Assembly: GCA_030532385.1 (NCBI GenBank)
Contig: JAUNLG010000008.1
Location: forward strand, 1 to 64,000
DNA: 64,000 nucleotides
Direction: 5' to 3'
Source of the DNA: Anaerococcus sp.
Lineage (GTDB): Bacteria > Bacillota > Clostridia > Tissierellales > Peptoniphilaceae
The notes below the pieces were generated by a model. The model did not search any database and was not told the DNA's origin. It was given only the letters and a program-made list of their open reading frames with translations. The translations under genes and the position numbers were made by a program. Below are positions 18,058 to 27,334 of the stretch, piece after piece (within the stretch, counting starts at the first letter, position 1; the number at the start of each line of letters is the position of its first letter).

Positions 18058-19138
18058 ATTTATACTTATCTTGAATCTCTTCTTTTAGTTTTTGGTCAGT
18101 AAAGTAGTCTAGGCCCATGGCTTTCTTAACTTCCCTAAGCTTTGCTTCTCCTTTGGCACTGGCTTTTTTTGATCCTTCTTCTAGGATATCAAAGACTTGG
18201 TCTATATTTTGTTCATAAAGGGCTCTTCTTTTCCTAATTGGGTCTAATTCTTCTTCCAAGACCTTAATCAAAAACTTCTTTACCTTAACATCACCAAGTC
18301 CTCCCCTCCTATAATGGTCTTTTAGCTCATCTAAGTTTTTATAGTCAGGAAGGTATTTTTCAAAACTTTGTTCATTTGAAAATACATCAAGATAGGTAAA
18401 GACTATATTTCCCTCAACCTTGCCAGGATCTTCTATATTTATATGGTTAGGGTCTGTATACATACTCATAACTTTTTTCTTAAGTGTCTTTTTATCATCA
18501 GCTAAGTAGATGGCATTGCCCAAAGACTTGCTCATCTTTGCTGACCCATCTATGCCCGGCATCCTCCTTGCTTGCTTGGATTCTGGTAGGAGGGCTTTGG
18601 GCTCTATAAAAGTCTTACCATAAATATTGTTAAAGGACCTTGCAATTTCTCTAGCCTGCTCTAGCATAGGCTCTTGGTCTTCTCCTACTGGTATGATATT
18701 GGCATCAAAGAGGAGAATATCTGCAGCTTGACTTACAGGGTAGGTTAGAAATCCTGCTGGTATAGAATTTGAGAAGTCTCTTTGTTTAATCTCTGACTTA
18801 ACTGTAGGATTTCTCTCAAGCCTTGCAAGACTTACTAGGTTTAAGAAGTAGAAGTTAAGTTCTGTTAATTCTTTAACCTGAGATTGGACAAAGATTATTA
18901 GCTTTTCTGGGTCAAGTCCAACAGATAGGTAATCAAGGGCTACTTCTATAAGGTTATCCCTTATTTTTTTTGGATTGGCAAAGTTATCTGTAAGGGCCTG
19001 AGAGTCTGCTATCATCACATACATGGTGTCATAGGAAGCTTCTTCCTGCATTCTTACCCTATTTTTTAAGGATCCTACATAATGACCTAGGTGGAGTCTA
19101 CCTGTTGGCCTATCTCCTGTTAGTATTATATTTTTCAT
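18056..19138 (-). CDS. trpS: Tryptophanyl-tRNA synthetase
   Basis: This enzyme charges tRNA-Trp. The 360-aa class Ic enzyme has TGDRPTGRLHLGHYVGS (HIGH-type HLGH at residues 16-19) and KMSKS at 201-205. It is somewhat longer than the roughly 330 residues usual in Firmicutes, with a Lys/Glu-rich C-terminal extension. No T-box lies in the 49-base gap upstream. That gap instead holds a terminator-like hairpin directly abutting the ribosome site (AAAGGAG), so trpS may depend on read-through from prfB. Confidence 0.96.
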   Translation of the reverse strand: MKNIILTGDRPTGRLHLGHYVGSLKNRVRMQEEASYDTMYVMIADSQALTDNFANPKKIRDNLIEVALDYLSVGLDPEKLIIFVQSQVKELTELNFYFLNLVSLARLERNPTVKSEIKQRDFSNSIPAGFLTYPVSQAADILLFDANIIPVGEDQEPMLEQAREIARSFNNIYGKTFIEPKALLPESKQARRMPGIDGSAKMSKSLGNAIYLADDKKTLKKKVMSMYTDPNHINIEDPGKVEGNIVFTYLDVFSNEQSFEKYLPDYKNLDELKDHYRRGGLGDVKVKKFLIKVLEEELDPIRKRRALYEQNIDQVFDILEEGSKKASAKGEAKLREVKKAMGLDYFTDQKLKEEIQDKYK

Positions 19139-19152
19139 AATTCATCTCCTTT

Positions 19153-19182
19153 AAAAAAGCTGAAACCCACAGGTTACAGCTT
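19153..19182 (-). terminator. Terminator or attenuator between prfB and trpS
   Basis: On the minus strand AAAAAGCTG and AACC pair with GGTT and CAGCTTTTTT, with one T-T mismatch and a TGTG loop (stem 19157-19182), six bases past the prfB stop. Its T-run runs directly into the trpS ribosome site, leaving no room for a separate trpS promoter. Confidence 0.7.
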
Positions 19183-19187
19183 TTTAC

Positions 19188-20292
19188 TTATTTGCTTGAT
19201 AGAAAAGCGTCTATAAAGCCTTGAAGATCTCCATCCATTACAGAGTCAACATTTCCTACTTCATAGTTACTTCTATGATCTTTTACCAAAGTGTAGGGTT
19301 GGAAGACATAGGATCTGATTTGGCTACCCCAGGCTATTTGTGAATACTTACCTTGGATATCTTCAATTTTTTCTCTCTGCTCTTCTTCTTTTATTTGAAC
19401 CAGTTTTGATATTAGTAGGTTCATGGCGGTTTGCCTATTTTGTATTTGGCTTCTCTCAGCCTGGCTTGTTGCTACAAGGCCAGTTGGAAGGTGGGTTATC
19501 CTTACAGCTGAGTCAGTTTTATTTACATGTTGACCACCAGCTCCTGATGCCCTGTAGGTATCTACTCTAAGGTCTGATGGGTCTATATCAATTTTTATAT
19601 CCCTATCTAATTCAGGAAATACATCTACTGAGGCAAAGGAGGTATGACGTCTTGATTGGCTATCAAAGGGGGATATCCTTACAAGTCTATGGACTCCCTT
19701 TTCTCCCTTTAGATATCCGTAAGCATAGGCTCCCTTTATGTGAAGGGTCGCTGACTTTATGCCACCTGCTTCCTCGTTGTTTAGATCTTTAACCTCTAGT
19801 TTATAGCCTCTTTTTTCACAATATCTAGTGTACATCCTAAGAAGCATACTAGCCCAATCAGTTGCTTCAAGGCCACCTGCACCTGCATTTATTGATAGGT
19901 AAGCATTATTTTTATCATATTCACCATTTAGTTGGGTCTTAAGTTTCATTTTTTGGGCTAGCTTATCTAGCTCTCTTAGATTCTCTTCTACAGCTTCTAT
20001 AGTAGCAAGTTCCCTTTGCTCACTAAGTTCTACAAGATCTAGATAGTCAGTATTATCGGTTATTCCCTCTTCTAGACTCCTATAGTCCTTAAGGTCCTCT
20101 CTTTTATCAGCTAATTCTGCCATTAGCTTACTTGCCGCTTCTGAATCATCCCAAAAATCTTGCGCCTGGCTTTTTTTAGTCATTTGGGCTATTTCTTTTT
20201 CTAGGCTAGCTTTGTCAAAGAGAGTCTCCAATTAGCTTCAACCTTTTACTTAAATCTTCTATTTCTTCTCTTAATTCAAATATTTCTTTCAT
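19188..20292 (-). CDS. prfB: Peptide chain release factor 2 (programmed +1 frameshift)
   Basis: RF2 ends translation at UGA and UAA. The gene starts at ATG 20292, one base past the secA stop. It encodes 25 codons (MKEIFELREE...), meets an in-frame TGA (20217-20215), and continues in the +1 frame, giving 367 aa in total, the normal RF2 length. The downstream part carries the SPF tripeptide (RISPFDS) for stop recognition and the catalytic GGQ (GAGGQHVNK). Treating the second frame as a gene with its own TTG start would remove the N-terminal helix and is wrong. Confidence 0.95.
20214..20230 (-). other. prfB programmed +1 frameshift site
   Basis: On the minus strand CTT TGA C occurs with TGA in frame (20217-20215), preceded by the Shine-Dalgarno-like TTGGAG a few bases upstream. 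CTTTGAC is the canonical RF2 autoregulation slip site. Low RF2 favours slippage and synthesis of more RF2. Confidence 0.92.
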
Positions 20293-20293
20293 A

Positions 20294-23020
20294 TTATTTC
20301 TTTACTTGGGATTTCTTAGCTTCTCTTTCAAGTCTCCTACGTTCTGCCCTATTCATATTTTCTGCTTGTGGATCTTCTTTATCTATTTTCTCATTATTAT
20401 GAACTTCTTCGCTTGGCTTAAGGACTTGTCTTCTTTCAATATTTTGTCTAATTTCAACTGCAAGCATGTATTTTACAGTTTCTTCTTGGATGGATTTAGT
20501 CATCTCTTCATACATATCGAAACCTTCGTTTGTATAGGCTCTTACAGGATCTTCATTACCCATAGCCCTAACTCCGATTTCTTTTCTCATTTGATCCATC
20601 GCATCGATATGGTCCATCCATTTTTGATCTATAACTCTAAGAAGAATCACTCTTTCTACTTCTCTCATATTTTCTGAGCCAAATTGAGCTTCCTTATCCT
20701 CATATTTTGCAAGGGTAGCATCTGTTATATAATCAATTAAATCTTGTTGGCTATAATCATTAATATTTTCAAAGTGAAGAGTATTTACAGGAATTGAAAG
20801 GCCATTTAGGTAGTTAAGGAGGGCTGTCATTTCCCAATTTTCAGGTTTTACTTCAGGATTAGTGAAGGTATAGACTGCTGATGAGATTACATCTTTGATC
20901 ATAGCTATAATTTGATTTTTCATATCTTGACCAAAGAGGACTTCTCTTCTTTCATTATAAATTATAGTCCTTTGTTTATTCATAACATCATCATATTGGA
21001 GGACTCTTTTTCTTGTAGCAAAGTTATTTGCTTCAACTCTTATTTGAGCCTTCTCCACAGCCCTTGAGACCATTTTTGATACTATAGGTTCATTCTCATC
21101 ATAGTCATATTTTTCTACAAACCTAGCTACAGCTTCTCCCCCGTTTAGCCTTACTAGGTCATCTTCTAGGGATATAAAGAATCTTGATTTTCCTGGGTCT
21201 CCTTGACGACCTGAACGTCCTCTTAATTGGTTATCTATACGTCTTGATTCATGTCTTTCTGAGCCAATTATATATAGACCACCAACTTCTCTTACCTTTT
21301 CAGCTTCTGCCTTAATTGCTGGTCTAAGTTGGTCTTTATAGTGCCTATATTTTTTCCTAGCTTCAAGTACTTCTTTATCATTAGTTTCTGCGAAAGAATC
21401 TACTTGTTCTAATACATCCTCGCTTACTCCTTCTCTTTTAAGCTTTGTCATTGCCATGTGGTCTACGTTTCCACCTAGCATTATATCTGTACCACGACCA
21501 GCCATGTTGGTTGCTATGGTTACTTGGTTTAACCTACCAGCTTGAGCAACTATATCAGCTTCTCTTTCATGGTTTTTAGCATTTAAAACTGTATGGGAGA
21601 TTCCTGCCTTCTTTAAAGCACTTGATAATCTCTCACTTGCCTCAATTGAGATTGTACCAACAAGGATTGGTTGACCAGTTTTATGAACCCTATTTATCTC
21701 ATCAATGATTGCATTAAACTTACCACGTTCATTAATATAAACATAATCAACATCATCTTTTCTTTGGACTGGTCTGTTGGTTGGAATTTCTACAACATCA
21801 AGTTTATAGATCTCATCAAACTCATCTTCCTCAGTTTTTGCAGTACCGGTCATTCCAGAAAGCTTATCATACATCCTAAAGTAGTTTTGGAAGGTAATGG
21901 TAGCAAGAGTTTTACTCTCAGCCTTTACTTCTACTCCCTCTTTAGCTTCTATAGCTTGGTGGAGTCCATCTGAAAACCTCCTACCTTGCATAATTCTTCC
22001 TGTAAACTCATCAACTATTTCTACTTCCCCATGGTTTACAACATAGTCAATGTCTCTTGTCATTGTTGTATTTGCCTTTAAGGCATTATTTATATAGTGG
22101 GCAAGTTCAATATTGTCTGTATCTGATAGGTTGTCTATTCCAAAGAATTTTTCAGCCTTGGCAGTTCCCTTTTCTGTAAGGTTTGAAGATTTTCTCTTCT
22201 CATCTACTATAAAGTCAACATCTTCTACCTTAAATTCCCTATCAAATGGATCTATATCAGCATCCTCATTTGGATCAAGAATCCTTCCTTCAAGGGTTTG
22301 GATAAAGTCATTAGCCCTCTTATAGGTATCAGTTGATTGGTCTCCTTGACCTGATATGATAAGTGGAGTTCTAGCTTCATCGATTAAAATTGAGTCTACC
22401 TCATCTACTATGGCATAATGAAGGTCTCTTTGTACCATATCTTTTTTATAGATAACCATATTATCCCTTAGGTAGTCAAAACCAAATTGGTTATTGGTAC
22501 CGTAAGTAATATCAGCTTGATAATTTTTTCTTCTTTCATTATTAGTTAAGCCATAAACTATACATCCTACTGTTAGTCCTAAGAAGGTATGTACCTTACC
22601 CATCCACTCTTGGTCACGTTTAGCTAGGTAGTCATTTACAGTAACAACATGGACTCCCTTACCTGATAGGGCATTTAGGTATGAAGGTAGGGTAGCAACT
22701 AGGGTTTTACCCTCACCTGTCTTCATTTCAGCTATTTGTCCGTTGTGAAGAACAATACCACCTAGAAGTTGGACTGGATAATGTTTCATTCCCAATACCC
22801 TAAAGCTTGCCTCTCTAACTACAGCAAAAGCTTCTACTAATAGGTCATCTACACTTTCTCCATTTTGTAGTCTTTGCTTAAATTCGCTTGTCTTATTTTG
22901 TAATTGTGTATCTGTTAGTTTTTGCATCGATTCATCTAGGGCAAGGATTTGATCGACTAGCTTCATATTTTCGTCGATTTCCTTTTGACTAAATGACTTA
23001 AAAAAATTAAATAATGCCAA
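20294..23020 (-). CDS. secA: Protein translocase ATPase SecA
   Basis: This motor drives preproteins through SecYEG. The roughly 908-aa protein has Walker A MKTGEGKT (near 100), the DEVDSILIDEARTP segment, the second helicase fold (TNMAGRGTD, then RGRSGRQGD) and a helical scaffold. The C-terminus ends in a basic RAERRRLEREAKK tail without the usual Cys-rich zinc/SecB-binding motif. I prefer TTG 23020, which gives MALFNFFKSF at a good distance from GGAAGG. A GTG at 23029 would add three residues. It follows hpf and abuts prfB, a common Firmicutes order. Confidence 0.95.
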   Translation of the reverse strand: MALFNFFKSFSQKEIDENMKLVDQILALDESMQKLTDTQLQNKTSEFKQRLQNGESVDDLLVEAFAVVREASFRVLGMKHYPVQLLGGIVLHNGQIAEMKTGEGKTLVATLPSYLNALSGKGVHVVTVNDYLAKRDQEWMGKVHTFLGLTVGCIVYGLTNNERRKNYQADITYGTNNQFGFDYLRDNMVIYKKDMVQRDLHYAIVDEVDSILIDEARTPLIISGQGDQSTDTYKRANDFIQTLEGRILDPNEDADIDPFDREFKVEDVDFIVDEKRKSSNLTEKGTAKAEKFFGIDNLSDTDNIELAHYINNALKANTTMTRDIDYVVNHGEVEIVDEFTGRIMQGRRFSDGLHQAIEAKEGVEVKAESKTLATITFQNYFRMYDKLSGMTGTAKTEEDEFDEIYKLDVVEIPTNRPVQRKDDVDYVYINERGKFNAIIDEINRVHKTGQPILVGTISIEASERLSSALKKAGISHTVLNAKNHEREADIVAQAGRLNQVTIATNMAGRGTDIMLGGNVDHMAMTKLKREGVSEDVLEQVDSFAETNDKEVLEARKKYRHYKDQLRPAIKAEAEKVREVGGLYIIGSERHESRRIDNQLRGRSGRQGDPGKSRFFISLEDDLVRLNGGEAVARFVEKYDYDENEPIVSKMVSRAVEKAQIRVEANNFATRKRVLQYDDVMNKQRTIIYNERREVLFGQDMKNQIIAMIKDVISSAVYTFTNPEVKPENWEMTALLNYLNGLSIPVNTLHFENINDYSQQDLIDYITDATLAKYEDKEAQFGSENMREVERVILLRVIDQKWMDHIDAMDQMRKEIGVRAMGNEDPVRAYTNEGFDMYEEMTKSIQEETVKYMLAVEIRQNIERRQVLKPSEEVHNNEKIDKEDPQAENMNRAERRRLEREAKKSQVKK

Positions 23021-23196
23021 ATTATTCACCTTCCATCTTCCCCCATAGGCTTAAACCTACCTATAGGATTTTCTATTATATCTTAAAGCATAAATTAAAA
23101 TTTGTAAAATATATAAGTTTATACTTTACCGCTTTTATTACTATACCAGTAATTTTTAGGATTTTAAGGAAAATTTGTAGATTTTTTGCCATAAAA

Positions 23197-23215
23197 AAAG
23201 GGGCTAGGCCCCTTT
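23197..23215 (-). terminator. Terminator of hpf
   Basis: AAAGGGGC pairs with GCCCCTTT around a 2-3 base loop (23197-23215) and is followed on the minus strand by more T residues. It separates hpf from secA. A minus-strand TATAAT (plus 23074-23079) further on may begin secA transcription. Confidence 0.8.
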
Positions 23216-23227
23216 AAATCTATATTA

Positions 23228-23767
23228 TTAATCAAGGTATGGAACTATTTGTCCATAATCTCCTTTTTTTCTTTTATATACAACCCTAACCTCGTTATCT
23301 TCGGCATCTAGGTAGACAAAAAAGTTATGGCCTAAAAGCTCCATTTGTAGGATTGCTTCTTGCTCATCCATAGGTTTAACGTGGATTTCTTTTCTTCTTA
23401 CAATCTTTGTATCATCATCAACCTTTTCATCTAGGTCTACTTCAAAGCTTTCATATTTGATAGAATCTCCACTTTGCCTATTTCTCATTAACTTAGTCTT
23501 ATTTTTCCTAATTTGCCTAACAAGACCGTCAATATTTTTATCAATGGCTGTTGGGTAAGTATCATCGCTTGTCTCAGATCTTAGGATTCTTCCTCCGTTT
23601 AAAAATGCTGTAGATTCTACCACATAGAAGTTACCCTCCTTGGCAAATCTTACATCCATTTCTTGTTGATCATCGAAATACTTATCTAGCCTGTCAAACT
23701 TTTTGTTTGCCTCGTTTTTTATATCGTCTGTGAGTGTAAAGTTTTTGGCTATCAAATTTAATTTCAT
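23228..23767 (-). CDS. hpf: Long-form ribosome hibernation promoting factor
   Basis: HPF dimerises 70S ribosomes into inactive 100S particles when growth stops. The 179-aa protein is the long form. An S30AE domain covers about residues 1-100 (FTLTDDIKNEANKKFDRLDKYF). A charged linker is followed by the C-terminal dimerisation domain, about 120-179 (KPMDEQEAILQMELLGHNFFVYLDAED). The ribosome site GGAGG lies just before the ATG. The gene is a single unit with its own terminator, upstream of secA as in many Firmicutes. Confidence 0.93.
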   Translation of the reverse strand: MKLNLIAKNFTLTDDIKNEANKKFDRLDKYFDDQQEMDVRFAKEGNFYVVESTAFLNGGRILRSETSDDTYPTAIDKNIDGLVRQIRKNKTKLMRNRQSGDSIKYESFEVDLDEKVDDDTKIVRRKEIHVKPMDEQEAILQMELLGHNFFVYLDAEDNEVRVVYKRKKGDYGQIVPYLD

Positions 23768-23828
23768 AAGCGCCTCCTAATTTCTTTTTATTATATTACC
23801 CAAGTTGGATAAGTTATAAACGTTTTCT

Positions 23829-23858
23829 TTTACACAAATATATTTTATCTAGTATAAT
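23829..23858 (+). promoter_or_regulatory. Promoter of the S9 peptidase operon
   Basis: TTTACA (23829-23834), an 18-base spacer and TATAAT (23853-23858), followed by AAGGAG (23870-23875) and ATG 23881. Confidence 0.6.
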
Positions 23859-23880
23859 TAAAGAAAGATAAGGAGTGAAT

Positions 23881-25791
23881 ATGAAAGAGACTAAATTAAA
23901 AGATATACTTGACTATGAATTTTTATCGGACCTAGAAATATCTGATGATGAAAAATTTATAGCCTATAAAACCACTAAGGCAAATGAAAAAGAAAACACC
24001 TATGATTCTAGCTACTGGATTTATGACTTTAACCTAGCTAGCTCATATATGGTAAGCGAAAAGGCTAGTCTTGCTGGATTTACCAAGGACAATAAGTTCT
24101 TTTTTAAGAAGGATTCAACTGATACAGAAGATATCTTCTACATAAAGGATAGTCCAGGTCTAGCTAGAAAGTTTTTTTCTATAAAAAAAGATGTAAGTCT
24201 AATAAGAGCCCTTGACGAAGATTTATTCTTAATAAAGGCAAGTGATAAGAAAAGCAAAAAGGAGAAGGAAGAAAGAAAGGATAATGACTTTTATAAGGAA
24301 ATTACAAGCCTTCCCTTCTATCTTAATGGCCAAGGCTTCCTAGAAGAAGAAAAATCTTCTTTCTATATATATGATAGAAATGAAGATAAGCTTGATCTTC
24401 TAATAGAAAGTGAACCTTATAATAGCTTAAACTTCCTTGATATAAATTGGGATAAGAAGAAAATCATTTTTTCTAAAGATAATTATACAGCTAATAAAGT
24501 CATGGAATTTAGAGAAGACCTCCTACTTTTTGATATAGAAGAAAAGACTCTTAAGACCCTCATAGAAAAAGAATTCTCCCTTTATACAGCAAGATTTATA
24601 GAGGATAAGATCATCTTTGTAGGCTCAAAGATGCAAAAGCACGGGATAAATGAGGATGCCCTAATCTATCTCAGTGATTATGAAGGATCCTATAAGAAAT
24701 TAGTTGATGATGACTTTGATATGGCCTTTGGCAACTCTATAGGAACAGATGCCCGTTTTGGCGGCGGCCATATTTTTGATACAAGAGATGATAGATTCTA
24801 CTTTTTAGTAACAGAATATGAAAATACCAAGGTCTATTCAATCAACCTTAAGGGAGAGCTTAGAGAAGAGCTTAGTAAAAATGTGGAAGATTTCATCCTA
24901 GGAAAAGATGATATTTATTACCTAACAATGGGGCCAAAGACCCTAAGTGAACTTATGAGCAAAAATAAGGGACTCTTACTTGAAAATAAGGTCAAATCAG
25001 ATATTTGTCCTATAGAAACTTTTGACTTTGATTCGAATGGAGATAAACTAAGAGGATATGTTCTTTTACCTAAGGATTTTGATCAAAATAAAAAATACCC
25101 AACCCTACTTTCAGTTCATGGGGGACCTAAAACAGAATTTTCTGACATCTTCCACCATGAACACCAAATGCTAGCAAGCTCAGGCTACATCATAATTTAT
25201 ACCAACCCTCATGGGTCAAGTGGAAGAGGGGTAGAATTTTCTGATATAAGAGGAAAATATGGGGATATTGACTATGATGACCTAATGACCTTTACCGATA
25301 GGGCCATAGAAAAATATCCACAAATTGATAAAGATAAGATGGGGATTTTTGGTGGAAGCTATGGCGGCTTTATGACAAACTTTACTATCGGCCACACCCA
25401 CAGGTTTAAGGCGGCTGTTTCCCAAAGATCCATATCAAACTGGACTAGCTTTTTTGGAGTATCTGATATTGGATATTTCTTTGCAAATGATCAAACTGAT
25501 GCAGACATGTGGGATAGCCTTGATAAAATGTGGGACCAATCCCCTATCAAGTATGGGAAAAATGTAAAAACCCCAACCCTCTTTATCCACTCAGATGAAG
25601 ATTATAGGTGTCCACTAGAACAAGGTCTACAAATGTATACAAGGATTAAACTAAATGGAGTTGATACAAAAATTAATATCTTCCATGGAGAAAACCATGA
25701 ACTTTCAAGGTCAGGTAAGCCAAAGGGCAGAATAAAAAGGCTTACTGAAATCAAAGCTTGGTTTGATAAGTATTTGAAGAATGAAAATTAA
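23881..25791 (+). CDS. S9-family serine peptidase (acylaminoacyl-peptidase/prolyl oligopeptidase type)
   Basis: The 636-aa protein has an N-terminal beta-propeller-like region (about 1-370) and a C-terminal alpha/beta hydrolase domain. The nucleophile is Ser493 in GGSYGGF, the Asp is probably Asp574 in HSDEDYR, and the His is His606 in HGENHE. It probably trims short peptides in the cytoplasm, since no signal peptide is seen. I use ATG 23881, five bases after AAGGAG. An upstream GTG (23875) overlaps the ribosome site. The next gene overlaps its 3' end by 11 bases. Confidence 0.88.
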   Translation: MKETKLKDILDYEFLSDLEISDDEKFIAYKTTKANEKENTYDSSYWIYDFNLASSYMVSEKASLAGFTKDNKFFFKKDSTDTEDIFYIKDSPGLARKFFSIKKDVSLIRALDEDLFLIKASDKKSKKEKEERKDNDFYKEITSLPFYLNGQGFLEEEKSSFYIYDRNEDKLDLLIESEPYNSLNFLDINWDKKKIIFSKDNYTANKVMEFREDLLLFDIEEKTLKTLIEKEFSLYTARFIEDKIIFVGSKMQKHGINEDALIYLSDYEGSYKKLVDDDFDMAFGNSIGTDARFGGGHIFDTRDDRFYFLVTEYENTKVYSINLKGELREELSKNVEDFILGKDDIYYLTMGPKTLSELMSKNKGLLLENKVKSDICPIETFDFDSNGDKLRGYVLLPKDFDQNKKYPTLLSVHGGPKTEFSDIFHHEHQMLASSGYIIIYTNPHGSSGRGVEFSDIRGKYGDIDYDDLMTFTDRAIEKYPQIDKDKMGIFGGSYGGFMTNFTIGHTHRFKAAVSQRSISNWTSFFGVSDIGYFFANDQTDADMWDSLDKMWDQSPIKYGKNVKTPTLFIHSDEDYRCPLEQGLQMYTRIKLNGVDTKINIFHGENHELSRSGKPKGRIKRLTEIKAWFDKYLKNEN

Positions 25792-26752
25792 GAAGAGAAA
25801 CTTTAAAAACTTTATCCTAAACCTAATAAATAGGATTAATAGGCATGATATAACAACCTATTCTGCTGCCCTATCCTTCTATCTTTTACAAGCATCCATC
25901 CCCCTTATGATGGTGCTTGTAAATGTCCTATCTTATTTTTTAGAAGGTAATGAAGAAGTAATTTATAGGTTCTTAGAACTATTGCCTGAATCTTCTGCAA
26001 ACCTAATAGTAGAGGCCCTAGATATCCTAATAAGAAGTAACCAATCAGCTGCCGTTACTACCCTTACTATCTTATTTGCCCTATGGTCTGCTACATCAGG
26101 TATCAACAAACTTATAAATGCTATAAACCATGCCTACGGTCTTATGGATAATAGACAGGCTGTTAAGCAAAGGATAATGAGTGTTTTATTTACAATCATC
26201 TTTATCATCTTGATTGTATTTCTGCTGATCTTTCAAATTTACGGGTCATCTATTCTAGGAATACTCGATGCCCAAATCTTTGAAAGAATAACATCTCATT
26301 TTTCTACTATAATCCAAGACTTACTAGATATGATATCATCTCCTATATTTAAGTTAATCACCTATGTGGTTCCCTTTTTGATAATGGCTATGGCTATTGG
26401 GGTTTTTTATAAGTATTCCCCATCCAACCCGAAAAACAGGATTTCCAACAAGGAAGCCTTTCTTGGAGGTTTATTTGCAACTGTAGCTATATTCTTATCT
26501 AGCTTTATATACTCATTTTTTATAAATAACTTCTCCAACAAGTCCTTGGTGTATGGAGCTTTGGCAGGAATCTTGGCACTTTTCATCTGGCTTTTAATTA
26601 TATCAGTTATAATAATCCTAGGAGCTGAATGTATAGCTGCCTATAGGGAGGGTTATAAGGAAGATTTCTTTAAGGATAAAAAGAAGAAGAAAAAAAGTCC
26701 TATCATTAAAAAAATTGAAAATATGTTAAAGAGGAGGCAAAATGAAAAGTGA
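25781..26752 (+). CDS. YihY/BrkB-family membrane protein
   Basis: The 323-aa protein has about six membrane helices and the family features: an N-terminal HDITTYSAALSFYLL segment, a central ALWSATSGINKLINAINHAYG, and a lysine-rich cytoplasmic tail (KDKKKKKK). Older annotations call this family ribonuclease BN, which is considered wrong for BrkB/YihY. The function is not known, and transport or lipid-related roles have been proposed. It overlaps both neighbours by 11 bases, so the three genes form one translationally coupled operon. Confidence 0.85.
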   Translation: MKIKKRNFKNFILNLINRINRHDITTYSAALSFYLLQASIPLMMVLVNVLSYFLEGNEEVIYRFLELLPESSANLIVEALDILIRSNQSAAVTTLTILFALWSATSGINKLINAINHAYGLMDNRQAVKQRIMSVLFTIIFIILIVFLLIFQIYGSSILGILDAQIFERITSHFSTIIQDLLDMISSPIFKLITYVVPFLIMAMAIGVFYKYSPSNPKNRISNKEAFLGGLFATVAIFLSSFIYSFFINNFSNKSLVYGALAGILALFIWLLIISVIIILGAECIAAYREGYKEDFFKDKKKKKKSPIIKKIENMLKRRQNEK

Positions 26753-27275
26753 GTTTAGAAGATTTTTTAAAAATTTAAGAAGGGAAATGGATGAAGAAAC
26801 CTTGGCTGAAATCTCAGAGAAGATTTATAAAAATTTAATTGAATCTAGCTTATATCAGGATGCAAGAACTATTTTTACTTATCTTTCAACAGGTAAGGAA
26901 GTAGATAGCAGAAAGTTTATAGGTAAAGCCCTTGATGATGGTAAAAAAGTTTATATTCCTTTCATAGAAAAAGACCAGATGAAGGCAAGAAGATTAAAGT
27001 CTTTTGATGACCTAGTAGAAGGTAGGTTTGGAATTGAAACTACCTTTAATACAGAAGAAATCCAAAATCCCGACCTTAGTATAATTCCAGGTCTTGCTTA
27101 TGATAGGGATAAAAATAGGCTAGGCCTAGGAGGCGGATTTTATGATCGTTTCTTAGCAAGAAATAAAACAATAAGACTTGGTGTTTTTCCTAAAGATTTT
27201 AAGGCTGACACCCTGGATACCTATGACCATGATCAAAAAATGACCTATATTTTGACAGAAGAGGGAATTTTTTAA
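26742..27275 (+). CDS. 5-formyltetrahydrofolate cyclo-ligase
   Basis: The enzyme converts 5-formyl-THF to 5,10-methenyl-THF using ATP. The 177-aa protein has a family-like basic N-terminus (RRFFKNLRREM), a central YLSTGKEVDS and the diagnostic C-terminal block IIPGLAYDRDKNRLGLGGGFYDRFL, whose Gly-rich loop binds phosphate. The length is typical. It is the last gene of the S9 peptidase operon. The link to the other two genes is positional only. Confidence 0.9.
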   Translation: MKSEFRRFFKNLRREMDEETLAEISEKIYKNLIESSLYQDARTIFTYLSTGKEVDSRKFIGKALDDGKKVYIPFIEKDQMKARRLKSFDDLVEGRFGIETTFNTEEIQNPDLSIIPGLAYDRDKNRLGLGGGFYDRFLARNKTIRLGVFPKDFKADTLDTYDHDQKMTYILTEEGIF

Positions 27276-27283
27276 TTAGATAA

Positions 27284-27319
27284 AAAGCTCTTGGAAGATT
27301 AAAATCTTCCAAGAGCTTT
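27284..27319. terminator. Bidirectional terminator between the cyclo-ligase gene and serS
   Basis: A near-perfect 17-bp inverted repeat (27284-27300 with 27303-27319) lies between convergent genes. T-rich sequence follows on the plus strand, and T residues follow on the minus strand. Confidence 0.88.
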
Positions 27320-27334
27320 ATTTTTATACTCTTT

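Noticed and set aside
19188-20231. prfB as a gene starting at an internal TTG
   Set aside because: The CTTTGAC slip site and the 25-codon upstream frame show a programmed frameshift instead.
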